Below, piece by piece: positions 33,683 to 42,400 of a stretch of 64,000 nt of DNA. This stretch comes from SXOA01 sp051004015 (GTDB lineage: Bacteria; Planctomycetota; Planctomycetia; Pirellulales; Pirellulaceae), in the NCBI GenBank assembly GCA_051004015.1, contig JBPCKT010000148.1, positions 34,559 to 98,558 of the forward strand, written 5' to 3'. How positions within the stretch are numbered: position 1 is the stretch's first letter; each line of letters begins with the position of its first letter. Position numbers and translations under genes: made by a program. Under the pieces are notes generated by a model. That model made no database searches. It had not been told where the DNA came from and saw only the letters and a program-made list of their open reading frames with translations.

Positions 33683-35553
33683 ACCTGAACCCCGAAGAAA
33701 AGACCATCGGCAAGGAGAATTACCTCTCCGCCGTCGAAGCTCTCGATAAGAAGCAGCAGGAAGACTATGCGAAGTCCCCGGCCGCCAAGGAGGCGACTGA
33801 CGCCAACCGCCGCAAGTTCCTGAAGGACATCGTCGGCCTGGGCATCGTCAGTGGGGCCGGCCTGGGCGCGGCCTACTTCGGCTATGGCGACAGCAGCGGC
33901 GGCCTGGCTAAGCCGCTCCGCGTCGCGCTCATCGGCACGGGAGATGAAGGGGGTGTGCTCATCGGGGCGATGAACCCCAAGTACATCGACTGCGTCGCCA
34001 TTTGCGACATCCGCCCCTTCAACATCCACCGGGCCTTTGAAGGGGACTACGAAAGCGAGACCGCCACCGCCGCCCGCCCCGGCCTCAATGCCGTCTTCGG
34101 CTACAAGAGCCGCGAGGAGGCGGAGAAGCACATCAAGGTCTACACGGACTACAAACAGGCTTTGGAGGATCCGAACGTCGAGGCCATCATCATCGCCCTG
34201 CCGCTGTTCCTGCATGCGCCGGTCGCCATCGACGCCTGCAAGGCGGGCAAGCACGTCCTCACCGAAAAGCTGATGGCCCACAACGTGGCCCAGTGCAAGC
34301 TGATGGCCCGCGTGGCGGACAAGCACAACCTGTATCTCGCCGTCGGCCACCAGCGGCACTATAGCGTGCTCTACGACAACGCGGTCAACATGATCCAGTG
34401 GGGCCTGCTCGGCGAAATCCACCACATCCGGGCCCAGTGGCACCGCGGCAATCTCCCCGGCGGCGATAGCTGGCAAAAGCCGCTGCCGGTGAAGGTGGAG
34501 GCCCGCGACAGGGAGGGGAAGCAGGTGATGCGGAACTTCGTCGAGGAGCAGTACAAGAGCCTCGTCAAAAGAGCCAAGGACGCCAGCGGGGCCGAGAAGA
34601 ACCAGCTCGACAAGAAAGTCGCCCAGTGGAAGGCCTGGCTGGAAGACGCCGGCGTGAAAGCCAACGAGCACGGCTATCAAGACTTCAAGCTCCCCGGCGA
34701 CGGCAAGACCCGCACCGCCCTGGAGGAGCTCGTCCGCTGGCGGCTGTTTCAGCGGACCGGCGGCGGCCTGATGGCGGAGCTCGGCAGCCATCAGCTCGAC
34801 GCGGCCAGCATTTTTTGCAGCGCACTGCGGAAGGACGGCAAGAAGGCCCATCCGCTCTCCGTGCATGCCGTTGGCGGGCGGCACACCTTCCCTTACGACC
34901 GCGACGCCGAGGACCACGTCTACTGCATGTTCGAGTTCCCCGGCCCCGGCTACGACCCGACGTTCAAGCCTGGCTATTACGACCCGGAGATGAACTATCC
35001 CGATCCCACGAAGGGCATTCCCAGCTTCGACCACGACCCGCAGAAAAAAATCGTCGTCACCTACTCTTCCATCAACGGCAACGGTTTTGGCGGCTATGGG
35101 GAAGTGGTGATGGGGAGCAAGGGGACCATCGTGCTGGAGCGGGAGCAGGACGTGTTCCTCTACAAGGACTCCGCAACCACCACCAAGGTCGGCGTGAAGG
35201 CAGACGGCGGCGGTCCCACCCTCGACACCCAGGCCAGCGGCAAAGGCCCGGCCCTCGCCAAAGCCGCCGAAAACCAAGGCCCCATCAGCCGCGGCTACCG
35301 GGAAGAGATGGAGCACTTCGCCTGGTGCATCCGCAATAATGAGCCCAAAAGCAACCTCCGCTGCCGCCCGGAAGTCGCCCTCGGCGACGCGGTCATCGCC
35401 CTGGCCACCAACGTCGCCATCAAAAACGCCAACAGCGGCAAGGGGGGCTACCTCGCCTTCGAGGAAGCCTGGTACGACCTCAACAAAGACGAAACCCCCG
35501 ACGGCAGCAGCGTGAAGGAAGAGAACGAGAAGCTGGGGGGAGGGCTGTCGTAA
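33679..35553 (+). CDS. Gfo/Idh/MocA-family oxidoreductase with Tat-type anchor
   Basis: 624 residues, starting within the DoxX stop (ATGA). A twin-arginine-like motif NRRKFLKD (Arg44-Arg45) precedes a hydrophobic stretch (IVGLGIVSGAGLGAAYFGYG), giving a Tat signal with a long N-region or a membrane anchor. The Rossmann domain begins VALIGTGDEGG, and the typical EKLMAHNVAQC (EKP-like) motif and VGHQRHYSVLYDNA follow. A C-terminal beta-sheet substrate domain completes the fold. Such enzymes oxidise sugars or inositol-type substrates with NAD(P). It converges with the DUF1501 gene with only two bases between stop codons. Confidence 0.92.
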   Translation: MNLNPEEKTIGKENYLSAVEALDKKQQEDYAKSPAAKEATDANRRKFLKDIVGLGIVSGAGLGAAYFGYGDSSGGLAKPLRVALIGTGDEGGVLIGAMNPKYIDCVAICDIRPFNIHRAFEGDYESETATAARPGLNAVFGYKSREEAEKHIKVYTDYKQALEDPNVEAIIIALPLFLHAPVAIDACKAGKHVLTEKLMAHNVAQCKLMARVADKHNLYLAVGHQRHYSVLYDNAVNMIQWGLLGEIHHIRAQWHRGNLPGGDSWQKPLPVKVEARDREGKQVMRNFVEEQYKSLVKRAKDASGAEKNQLDKKVAQWKAWLEDAGVKANEHGYQDFKLPGDGKTRTALEELVRWRLFQRTGGGLMAELGSHQLDAASIFCSALRKDGKKAHPLSVHAVGGRHTFPYDRDAEDHVYCMFEFPGPGYDPTFKPGYYDPEMNYPDPTKGIPSFDHDPQKKIVVTYSSINGNGFGGYGEVVMGSKGTIVLEREQDVFLYKDSATTTKVGVKADGGGPTLDTQASGKGPALAKAAENQGPISRGYREEMEHFAWCIRNNEPKSNLRCRPEVALGDAVIALATNVAIKNANSGKGGYLAFEEAWYDLNKDETPDGSSVKEENEKLGGGLS

Positions 35554-35555
35554 CT

Positions 35556-36941
35556 CTACAGCAGTTGCCGCACTACGTTCCCCAGCGTGATGGCGTGCGG
35601 CCGGTGGAGCTGGTCGTAAATGGGGTTCTGAAGGTTCAGGCCGAGGGAGTGGTAGATAGTTGCCTGGATGTCCACGGGGTCGATCTTGTCGGACTTGGGG
35701 AAGGCCCCCTGGCGGTCGGACTCGCCCAGGACCAGGCCGCCGCGGATGCCGCCGCCGGCCAGAAGCGCCGAGGAACAATCTCCCCAGTGATCGCGGCCGG
35801 CGTTGGCGTTAATTTTGGGCGTGCGGCCGAACTCCCCCAGGCAGGCAACCAGCGTGTCCTCCAGCCGCCCGCGGCCGTGCAGGTCCTCGATCAGGGCCGA
35901 CATTCCTTGGTCCAAATAGGGCAATAGCTCGGTTTTGCAGGCTTCGAAGTTTTTGCTGTGCGTATCCCAGCCGTCGCAGACGGTCATCTCGTTGAAATGG
36001 ACGCCGACGAACGGGACACCGGCTTCGGTGAGACGGCGGGCCAAAAGCAATGCCTGGCCGAAGCGGTGGCGGCCGTAGCGGTCCCGCACCTTGGCCGGCT
36101 CTTCGTCCAGCGAAAACAGCGGCGAGCGGCCGTCGTTGGCGGCTCCAGTCAGGAGGATGGCCCGCCTGCGGACCGCTTCAAAGCCGTCGCCGGTCGCTGG
36201 TGATCTGCCTTTGTCGAGCTGAGCTAAAAACTCTGTCCGCTCCTCGAACCGCCGGAGCGACATCCCTTCCGGCAGGGCCAGCGCGGGGATGGCCTGGGAC
36301 GTCCCCGGTTCGCCGTTCACCAGCAGCGGGTCCAGCCGCGAGCCGAGAAAGCCGGCGTTGCCGCCCCGGAGCGGCGTGCGGGCTCGCTTGAACTCGCCGG
36401 AGAGGCTGCTGCGGACGGCGACCTCCGGAATGGCGACATAGCCGGGGATGTCCGAGCGGGAGGAGCGAAAATGGGCGACGACCGAGCCGTGGTGCGGAAA
36501 ATCCTCCCGCAGGGGCGGGCGGATGTCGTTGTCCTGCGCGGGGAGGGCGGTCACGCGGCCCGTGAGCGTGTAATAGATCATTGGCGTGTGGTTGCTGTTC
36601 GGATGGCTCACGCTCCGAATCAGGGCATACCGATGGGCGAGTCCCGCCAGCAGCGGCAGATGCTCGCAAATGTTGACGCCGGGAACGCTCGTCGCAATCG
36701 GCTGAAACGGCCCGCGAATCTCCGCTGGGGCGTCCGGCTTGAGGTCGAACATATCCAGATGCGGCGGCCCGCCGAGCAAGTACACAAAGATGCAAGACTT
36801 TCCGCTGGCCGGTTTCGCGTCAGCGCCCAGCGCCGACAGTGACGGAATCAATCCCCCCAGCGCCGCCAGCCCCGCCCCATAGCGTAGAAACTCCCGGCGA
36901 TGGCAAGGCAGTTCCAAATGGCCGCGGGAGAGGGAGAACAT
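35556..36941 (-). CDS. DUF1501 domain-containing protein
   Basis: 461 residues. The Tat-like N terminus is CHRREFLRYGAGLAALGGL. DUF1501 hallmarks are KSCIFVYLLGGPPHLDMFDLKPDAP near residue 50, HLPLLAGLAHRYALIRSVSH, NSNHTPMIYYTLTG, GRLEDTLVACLGEFGRTPKI and NAGRDHWGDCSSALLAGGGI. The family resembles sulfatase/alkaline-phosphatase-fold proteins and is strongly expanded in planctomycetes. Members usually pair with DUF1553/DUF1549 cytochrome genes, but none is present here. The molecular function is unknown. Confidence 0.93.
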   Translation of the reverse strand: MFSLSRGHLELPCHRREFLRYGAGLAALGGLIPSLSALGADAKPASGKSCIFVYLLGGPPHLDMFDLKPDAPAEIRGPFQPIATSVPGVNICEHLPLLAGLAHRYALIRSVSHPNSNHTPMIYYTLTGRVTALPAQDNDIRPPLREDFPHHGSVVAHFRSSRSDIPGYVAIPEVAVRSSLSGEFKRARTPLRGGNAGFLGSRLDPLLVNGEPGTSQAIPALALPEGMSLRRFEERTEFLAQLDKGRSPATGDGFEAVRRRAILLTGAANDGRSPLFSLDEEPAKVRDRYGRHRFGQALLLARRLTEAGVPFVGVHFNEMTVCDGWDTHSKNFEACKTELLPYLDQGMSALIEDLHGRGRLEDTLVACLGEFGRTPKINANAGRDHWGDCSSALLAGGGIRGGLVLGESDRQGAFPKSDKIDPVDIQATIYHSLGLNLQNPIYDQLHRPHAITLGNVVRQLL

Positions 36942-36997
36942 CCCGTTAGTCTATTCGCCAACGGTGGCTGAAGGAACAGAGATGCGGAAATTCAAAA

Positions 36998-37076
36998 CCC
37001 GAAGCACGATATCCGAAACAGAAAATGGGCTCTTGCCTTCCGTTTCGAGTTTCGTGCTTCGAATTTCGGATTTTGC
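36998..37076. repeat. Inverted heptamer arrays between DUF1501 and DUF58 genes
   Basis: On the right, GTTTCGA GTTTCGT GCTTCGA ATTTCGG (37042-37069) is four degenerate 7-bp units. On the left, CCGAAGCACGATATCCGAAA (from 36998) is an imperfect inverse of the same pattern. Together they can form an imperfect stem of about 24 bp with an 18-base loop downstream of the DUF58 stop codon. Confidence 0.7.
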
Positions 37077-37078
37077 TT

Positions 37079-37987
37079 TTATCTCCCCCGGTTCAGCATG
37101 CTCCGCTGATTCAGATAGTCGATAAACAGCTCGCTCATGCTCCGCCGCGTGTCCACCAGCACCCGCTCGCAGCCGTTGCGCTGGGCGACTTCCTGGAAGC
37201 GGTCGTTGAATTTCTTCACGGCCAAAAGGTAGGCCCGCTTCAGGTCGTCGGTCTGGGCCAGCAGCTCTTCCGGGACTTCCAGGCCGACGAATTTGACCAT
37301 GCCGTCGAGCTCGAACGCCAGCTCGTCGTGGTGCATCACCTGGAACAGGACCACCTCATGCCGGCTGTAGCGGAGCCGCTGCAGGACCGGCTCCAGCTCA
37401 TCGAGGTTGGTGAAGAAGTCGCTGAAGACCATCACGATCTCGCGGCGGCCCATCCGTCCGGCGATCTCGTTCAGGCAGTCGGCCATGGCAGTCTTTTCTT
37501 CGGCCTTAATTTCATCGAGGTGATGCGTCATGCGCACGATCTGGTCCATCGAGTTGCTGGGGGCCACGAAGCCCCGAACCTTGCTATCAAACGTGCTGAG
37601 CGTCACCTTGTCGCTCTGCCGCACGATGGAATAGCCGAGCATCGTCGCCATTTGAGCCGCGTAGAGCAACTTCTGCTCGCGGGCGTCCCCGTACCGCATG
37701 GAGGCGGAAACGTCGAGCACCAGGTGGCAGACGAAATTCGTCTCCAGCTCGTACTGCTTGACGAAATACTTGTCCCGCGTGAAGTAAACCCGCCAGTCGA
37801 TGTGCTTGGGATCGTCCCCCGGCGCGTACTCGCGGTGCCCGGCGAACTCCACCGCGAACCCCGCCAGCGGCGACTTGTGCGCCCCCGCCAGGTTCCCAAT
37901 CACCAGGGAGCGCGGATTGAGATGCCGCTCGGCAACGTGGCCGAGGACTTCGGGGTCGAGATAGCGGTTGAGGACGGTTTGGGGCAT
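37079..37987 (-). CDS. DUF58 domain-containing protein
   Basis: 302 residues. The DUF58 core motif is FAGHREYAPGDDPKHIDWRV near residue 48, and a VWA-like start follows (HLVLDVSASMRYGD, a DxSxS MIDAS-type motif). DUF58 proteins are regular partners of MoxR AAA ATPases and BatA-type VWA proteins, probably as an assembly or chaperone system at the membrane. It is the last gene of the MoxR/Bat cluster. A small inserted gene separates it from moxR. Confidence 0.92.
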   Translation of the reverse strand: MPQTVLNRYLDPEVLGHVAERHLNPRSLVIGNLAGAHKSPLAGFAVEFAGHREYAPGDDPKHIDWRVYFTRDKYFVKQYELETNFVCHLVLDVSASMRYGDAREQKLLYAAQMATMLGYSIVRQSDKVTLSTFDSKVRGFVAPSNSMDQIVRMTHHLDEIKAEEKTAMADCLNEIAGRMGRREIVMVFSDFFTNLDELEPVLQRLRYSRHEVVLFQVMHHDELAFELDGMVKFVGLEVPEELLAQTDDLKRAYLLAVKKFNDRFQEVAQRNGCERVLVDTRRSMSELFIDYLNQRSMLNRGR

Positions 37988-37997
37988 GGGGGAATGG

Positions 37998-38339
37998 CGA
38001 AATTCGAATTCTCAATGACGAATGGTTGGCGAGCAGAAGTTTTACGCGCTAATCGGCAAATGCTCGGGGTCGAGTTCCACGCGCTCCACGGTACAACCTG
38101 CCGCGCCGGCTTGCGCGATTGCGGAGCGGAGGGCTTCTTCGAGCGACCCGGCTGCGCGATGGAAATCGATCTGAGTTGCTCCGCAAAATGACCCTGGCGT
38201 GCCATCCGAACAGCCTGCTTCAAATAGTCGATCCGCCAGGTCGTCTGTCAGCTCCGGCGCGCCCTTAAGGACAAGTGTAAAATCGTGTTTATTCATATTG
38301 AATTGGATTCGACATTCGACATTCGACATTCGAATTTCG
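37998..38339. repeat. Inverted terminal heptamer repeats flanking a small gene
   Basis: The 27 bases at 37998-38024 (CGAAATTCGAAT...CGAATG) match the reverse complement of 38313-38339 at about 22 positions. The right arm includes four 7-bp units (ATTCGAC x3, ATTCGAA; 38307-38334). The only gene between the arms is the 84-residue ORF. The arrangement looks like a short mobile or cassette-like insertion into the moxR-DUF58 junction. Confidence 0.6.
38042..38296 (-). CDS. Small acidic conserved-looking protein (possible orphan antitoxin)
   Basis: 84 residues, MNKHDFTLVLKGAPELTDD... ending ELDPEHLPISA. The start was set at 38296 because the residues before it fall in the heptamer repeat. The pattern of an N-terminal beta strand, then LADRLFEAGCSDGTPG, then ATQIDFHRAAGSLEEALRSA, resembles small proteins often paired with a DNA-binding or toxin gene, but no partner is present. 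It lies between inverted heptamer repeats inside the MoxR cluster. Its ribosome site is weak. The antitoxin idea is a guess from resemblance only. Confidence 0.65.
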   Translation of the reverse strand: MNKHDFTLVLKGAPELTDDLADRLFEAGCSDGTPGSFCGATQIDFHRAAGSLEEALRSAIAQAGAAGCTVERVELDPEHLPISA

Positions 38340-38345
38340 TCATTT

Positions 38346-39374
38346 CTACGCCGCCGGCTTTTCGTACCTTTTGTCCGCCGGGATCGCCTGGAACAGCATG
38401 TCGATCAGCTTCTCGCTGTTCAGGCCGTTGGCCTGGGCGGCGTAGTTGCCGGCGATGCGGTGGCGGAGGGCCGGCTTGGCGACGGCTTGTACGTCCGCGA
38501 TCGTCGCGTGGTAGCGGCCGTAGAGGATGGCGCGGGCCTTGGCGCAGGAGACGAGCGTGAGGACACCGCGGGGTCCGGCCCCCCAACTCACCCACTTGTT
38601 GACGAACTCGGGGGCTTCCTTACTGTTCGGGCGCGTTGCCCGGACGAGGGCCCAGGCGTAGCCCAGGACCTGGTCGCTGACGGGGACGCGGGTGACCAGC
38701 TTCTGCATCTCGACGATTTCATCGCCGGTAATCACGGTCTGAATGTCTCCCAATTGCCCCGTGGTGACGCGGCGGGCGACCTCCCATTCCTCGGCCGCAC
38801 TGGGGTAATCGACCTTGATGTACAGCAGGAACCGGTCGAGCTGGGCTTCCGGCAGCGGATACGTCCCTTCCTGCTCCAGCGGGTTCTGCGTGGCCAGCAC
38901 GAAGAACGGATTGGGGAGCGCGTGCATCTTGCCGCCGGCGCTGACTTGCCGCTCCTGCATCGCTTCGAGCATGGCGGCCTGGGTCTTGGGGGGCGTGCGG
39001 TTGATTTCGTCCGCCAGCAGCATGTTGGCGAAGATCGGTCCGGGCAGAAATTTGTAAGCCCGTTGATGATTTTCCGGATCTTCCTGAATGACTTCCGTCC
39101 CCGTGATGTCGCTGGGCATCAGGTCGGGCGTGAACTGAATCCGCTTGAAGGTCAAATGTAGCGACTTGGCCAGCGAGCTGATGAGCAGCGTCTTGGCCAG
39201 GCCCGGCACCCCTTCGAGCAGCGCGTGGCCGCGGGCGAACATCGCCACCAGCACCTGCTCGATGACTTCGCTCTGCCCGACGATGACCTTCGATAATTCA
39301 TCGCGAAGGCGGTTATAGGCTTTCTCACACCGCTGCACGGCGGCGACGTCGTCTTGTTCTTTGGTATCGGCCAT
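38346..39374 (-). CDS. MoxR-family AAA+ ATPase
   Basis: 342 residues. Walker A is GVPGLAKTLL (near residue 56), Walker B LLADEINRTPPK, sensor 1 ATQNPLEQEGTYPLPEAQLDR and the MoxR C-terminal lid AGPRGVLTLVSCAKARA. MoxR ATPases act as chaperones for VWA-domain partners, matching the DUF58 and BatA-like genes in the same cluster. A heptamer array (39411-39436) lies just upstream, between it and the 1297-residue coiled-coil protein. Confidence 0.95.
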   Translation of the reverse strand: MADTKEQDDVAAVQRCEKAYNRLRDELSKVIVGQSEVIEQVLVAMFARGHALLEGVPGLAKTLLISSLAKSLHLTFKRIQFTPDLMPSDITGTEVIQEDPENHQRAYKFLPGPIFANMLLADEINRTPPKTQAAMLEAMQERQVSAGGKMHALPNPFFVLATQNPLEQEGTYPLPEAQLDRFLLYIKVDYPSAAEEWEVARRVTTGQLGDIQTVITGDEIVEMQKLVTRVPVSDQVLGYAWALVRATRPNSKEAPEFVNKWVSWGAGPRGVLTLVSCAKARAILYGRYHATIADVQAVAKPALRHRIAGNYAAQANGLNSEKLIDMLFQAIPADKRYEKPAA

Positions 39375-39410
39375 TTTCGGGATGGGGGCTAGGGACTGGG
39401 GTCAGGGATC

Positions 39411-39465
39411 AGTACTAAGTACTAAGTACTAAGTACATTCTTCACTTTACACTCTTCACTTCCAC
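39411..39465. repeat. Heptamer tandem array (AGTACTA) continuing into degenerate units
   Basis: AGTACTA three times plus AGTAC (39411-39436), then degenerate 7-bp units TTCACTT TACACTC TTCACTT (39441-39461) up to the stop codon of the coiled-coil gene. The phase of seven holds within each half. Confidence 0.8.
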
Positions 39466-42400
39466 TTACTCCACGCTCTCAAAATACCTCTTGAGCCGTT
39501 CCTCATATCCCCGCGGCGTCTTGCCGCGGCTCTTGGACTGGATGGCACTGCGGAGGGAAGGGGGAAGCTTAGCGAACCAGGGTTCCTTTTCGAACTTCTT
39601 GGCGGCTGCGGCGGCATCCTGGTTTTCCTTTTCGCCCTTGCTGTCTCCCTGGGCTGCCGGCGTGAGCTGCAGCTCTCCCTTTTCTTGCTTCTGGTTCTCC
39701 TGGGGAGTTCCCTTGTCGGATGCGCCACCCTTCTTGGCCAGTTGGCTGGGGTTGCCGGGCTTGGGCTCTTCGCCCTTCCCCGGTTCGGTCCCTGGCTCTT
39801 TGCCGGGTTCGCCCTTCCCCTTGGCCTGACCGGGCTTCGGTTTTCCCTTACTGCCCGGCATCGGGGAACCTTGGGCTTCCGCCGCTTGAGCGACCTGTGC
39901 GGCTTGCTCGAGCGCTTCCGCTCCGGCGATTTGATCCGCGGTCACTTCAGGTGAATTGGGGACGAGGCCGGTGCCGAGGTCGCTCGGCATGTCGCCGCCG
40001 GGCTGCCCTTCACCCATCGGCTTCCTTTCACCGGCAGGCTTCGCTTCACCCGCGGGTTGGCCTTCACCCATCGGCAGTCCTTCACCCATCGGCAGTCCTT
40101 CGCCCATCGGCTGGCTGAGCTTCGAGGCAGCTTCGAGCCCTTCTTTCACGGGCTTGTTGGCCACTTCTTCCTGACCGGAGACTTCCGCGGCTCCTTCGCC
40201 AGTAGCGCGCTGGGCCTGGGCGAAATCCTGAGTCGCTTCTTGCAGGGCATGGGCAGCAGCAACCTGCTCGGCGGACGGGGCTTTCCCCTCGCCCATCGGC
40301 TGGCCATGCTCCAATTGTTCGGCGGCTTTGGCGATGGCGTCGCGGGCGGCTTGCTGGTCCTTGGCGAGCTGAGCGATGGCTTCGGCGATGTCCCGGTCCT
40401 TGCGGAGCTGCTGCTCGCGAGCGGCCAGGTTCGCGGCTGCCCGATCAAGCTGCCGATCGACTTCTTTCTGAGCTTCCGCGGCCTTGCCGGCATCCTTCGC
40501 CGCCTCAGCTCCTTCAGCCGCTGCTTCCTGCGCCTGTTCCAAGGCCGCAGCCGCCCCGGGATCGACCTGAGCGGCTTGCTCGGCAAGTTGACCCGCGGCC
40601 TTGGCTTCTTCGGCCAGATTGCCGGCTTCCGCCTTGCCGAGATTCTCCAGCGCCTCCTTGATTTTCTGTTCCGCCCTGGCGAGAGCGGCGTCGGTTTTTT
40701 CCTGGGCACCCTTGGCAGCTTCGGGTTTGCCACCTTGAATCTGCTCCTTCGCCGCGCCCGCTTCCTTGGCAGCTTCGGCGGCGGCTTCTCCCGCTTCCTT
40801 GGCGGCGGGATCGGCGGCGGCGGCTTGAGCTTCACCCGCCAACTTTTCTGCTTCGCCAGCCGCCTCTTCAGCATTGGCCTGAGCGGCGGCGTCGGGCTTG
40901 CCGGCGGGCGATTGAGCCGCTTTCTCCGCAGCTTCGCTCGCGGCTTTCATCGCTTCGGCCAGAGCTTCGCGGGCTTCTTGCCGAGCGGCATCCGCCTTGC
41001 CAGCTTCGCCGTTTAATAGTTCCTTGGCGGCTTCAGCGGCATTCTCGGCGGCGTTTTTGAGAGCCTCCGCTACTTCTCCCTTGGCCTCCTTAGCAATCTC
41101 GGCCGCTTCTTCGGCGACCTTCTGCTCAGCAATCGCCGCATCGAGCGGACTGTTCGATTTCCCGCGAGCCAGCTCTTCGGCCTTCGCGTCCGCCTTGGCC
41201 TGATCCTTAGCGGCGTCGGCAATTTTCTCGGCGAGAGCTTGGGCGTCAGCCGCTTCGCCCTTGCCTTCCGCGCGAGCCTGCTCTTCTTGCGCTTCGTTCA
41301 CCTTGTCCGCCGCCTCGTGGAGCTTGGCGATGGCCTCCGCCTTGGAATTATCGGGCTTGTTGATTTCGTTTTCGACCGCATTGCGGGCGGCCTCCGCCGC
41401 TTTGAGCTGCTCGCCGGCAATCTTGGCAAGCTCCTCGGCGGCTTCGCCCGCCTGCTTGCGCAGCTCCATCGCGGCATCAGCCAGTTTCTCAGCCGCCATG
41501 TCGGCCGCCTGGGCGGTTTTCTCCGCTTCGGGCTTGTTGGCTTCGCCCGGCTTCGCTTCGGCGGCAGCCAGATCCTTGGCGACTTCTTCCACCGGCTTCT
41601 TCGCATCGTTCAGTTTGGCGGCGGCCTCGGGAGCCGTGTTCTTCACGCCTTCGGCAATTTTTTCGACGACTTCGGCGACTGCCATATTCTCCTTCGCCAG
41701 AGCTTCCGCTGCCTTCTTCTCCAGCCCCTTGTCCTTGGCGGCTTCGGCGGCTTCCTTGGCAATCTGCTTCTCGGCCGCGGCGGCCCGTTCGAGCGCTTCG
41801 GCCGCTCGTGCCAACTCGCCCACTTCGACCGCCTTCTCTTGCCGCTTCGCATCGGCCAGGGCCGCTTCGACCTCGGCCTTGGCCTGGTTGATGGCGTCCT
41901 TGGCGTCTTCGGCCGCCTCCTTACGCATGTCGGCCGCTTCCGGGGCGGCGTTCTCATCCGCCTTGGCCGCTTCCGCAACGGCTTCCTGGGCGTCGTTCAC
42001 TTTCGATTCCACGGCGGCCGGCAGGTCCTTCATCGCATCCACCTTCGCCAGCTCCGCGGCTGTCTTCTCTTCTGCAGCCTTGGCCTGGGCGGGAGCCTTC
42101 TCGGCATTCGCATTCGCCTGGGCCTGCTCCTTGGCTGCTTGCTCAAGAATCTTCTTCGCCTCTTCGAGCTGCTTTACCTTCAGGGCCAACTCGTCGGCAC
42201 TCTTGTTGGTCTGGTCGAGGTCCGTCCCCTGCTGAAGCTGCTGTTCGACTTTGGCCAGCGCGCCGATGACTTCTTTCTGGGATTCCAGCGCCTCTTCCTT
42301 CTTCTGCTCAAACAGCTCCTTCGGCGCTTCATAGGCGGCCTGCTTCGCCTGCTCCAGCAGCGGCTGCGTCGTTTCAAACTTCTGCAGGGCTTCCGCCAGC

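Noticed and set aside
33658..35778. 706-codon open frame on the minus strand
   Set aside because: Antisense to the Gfo/Idh oxidoreductase; no motif.
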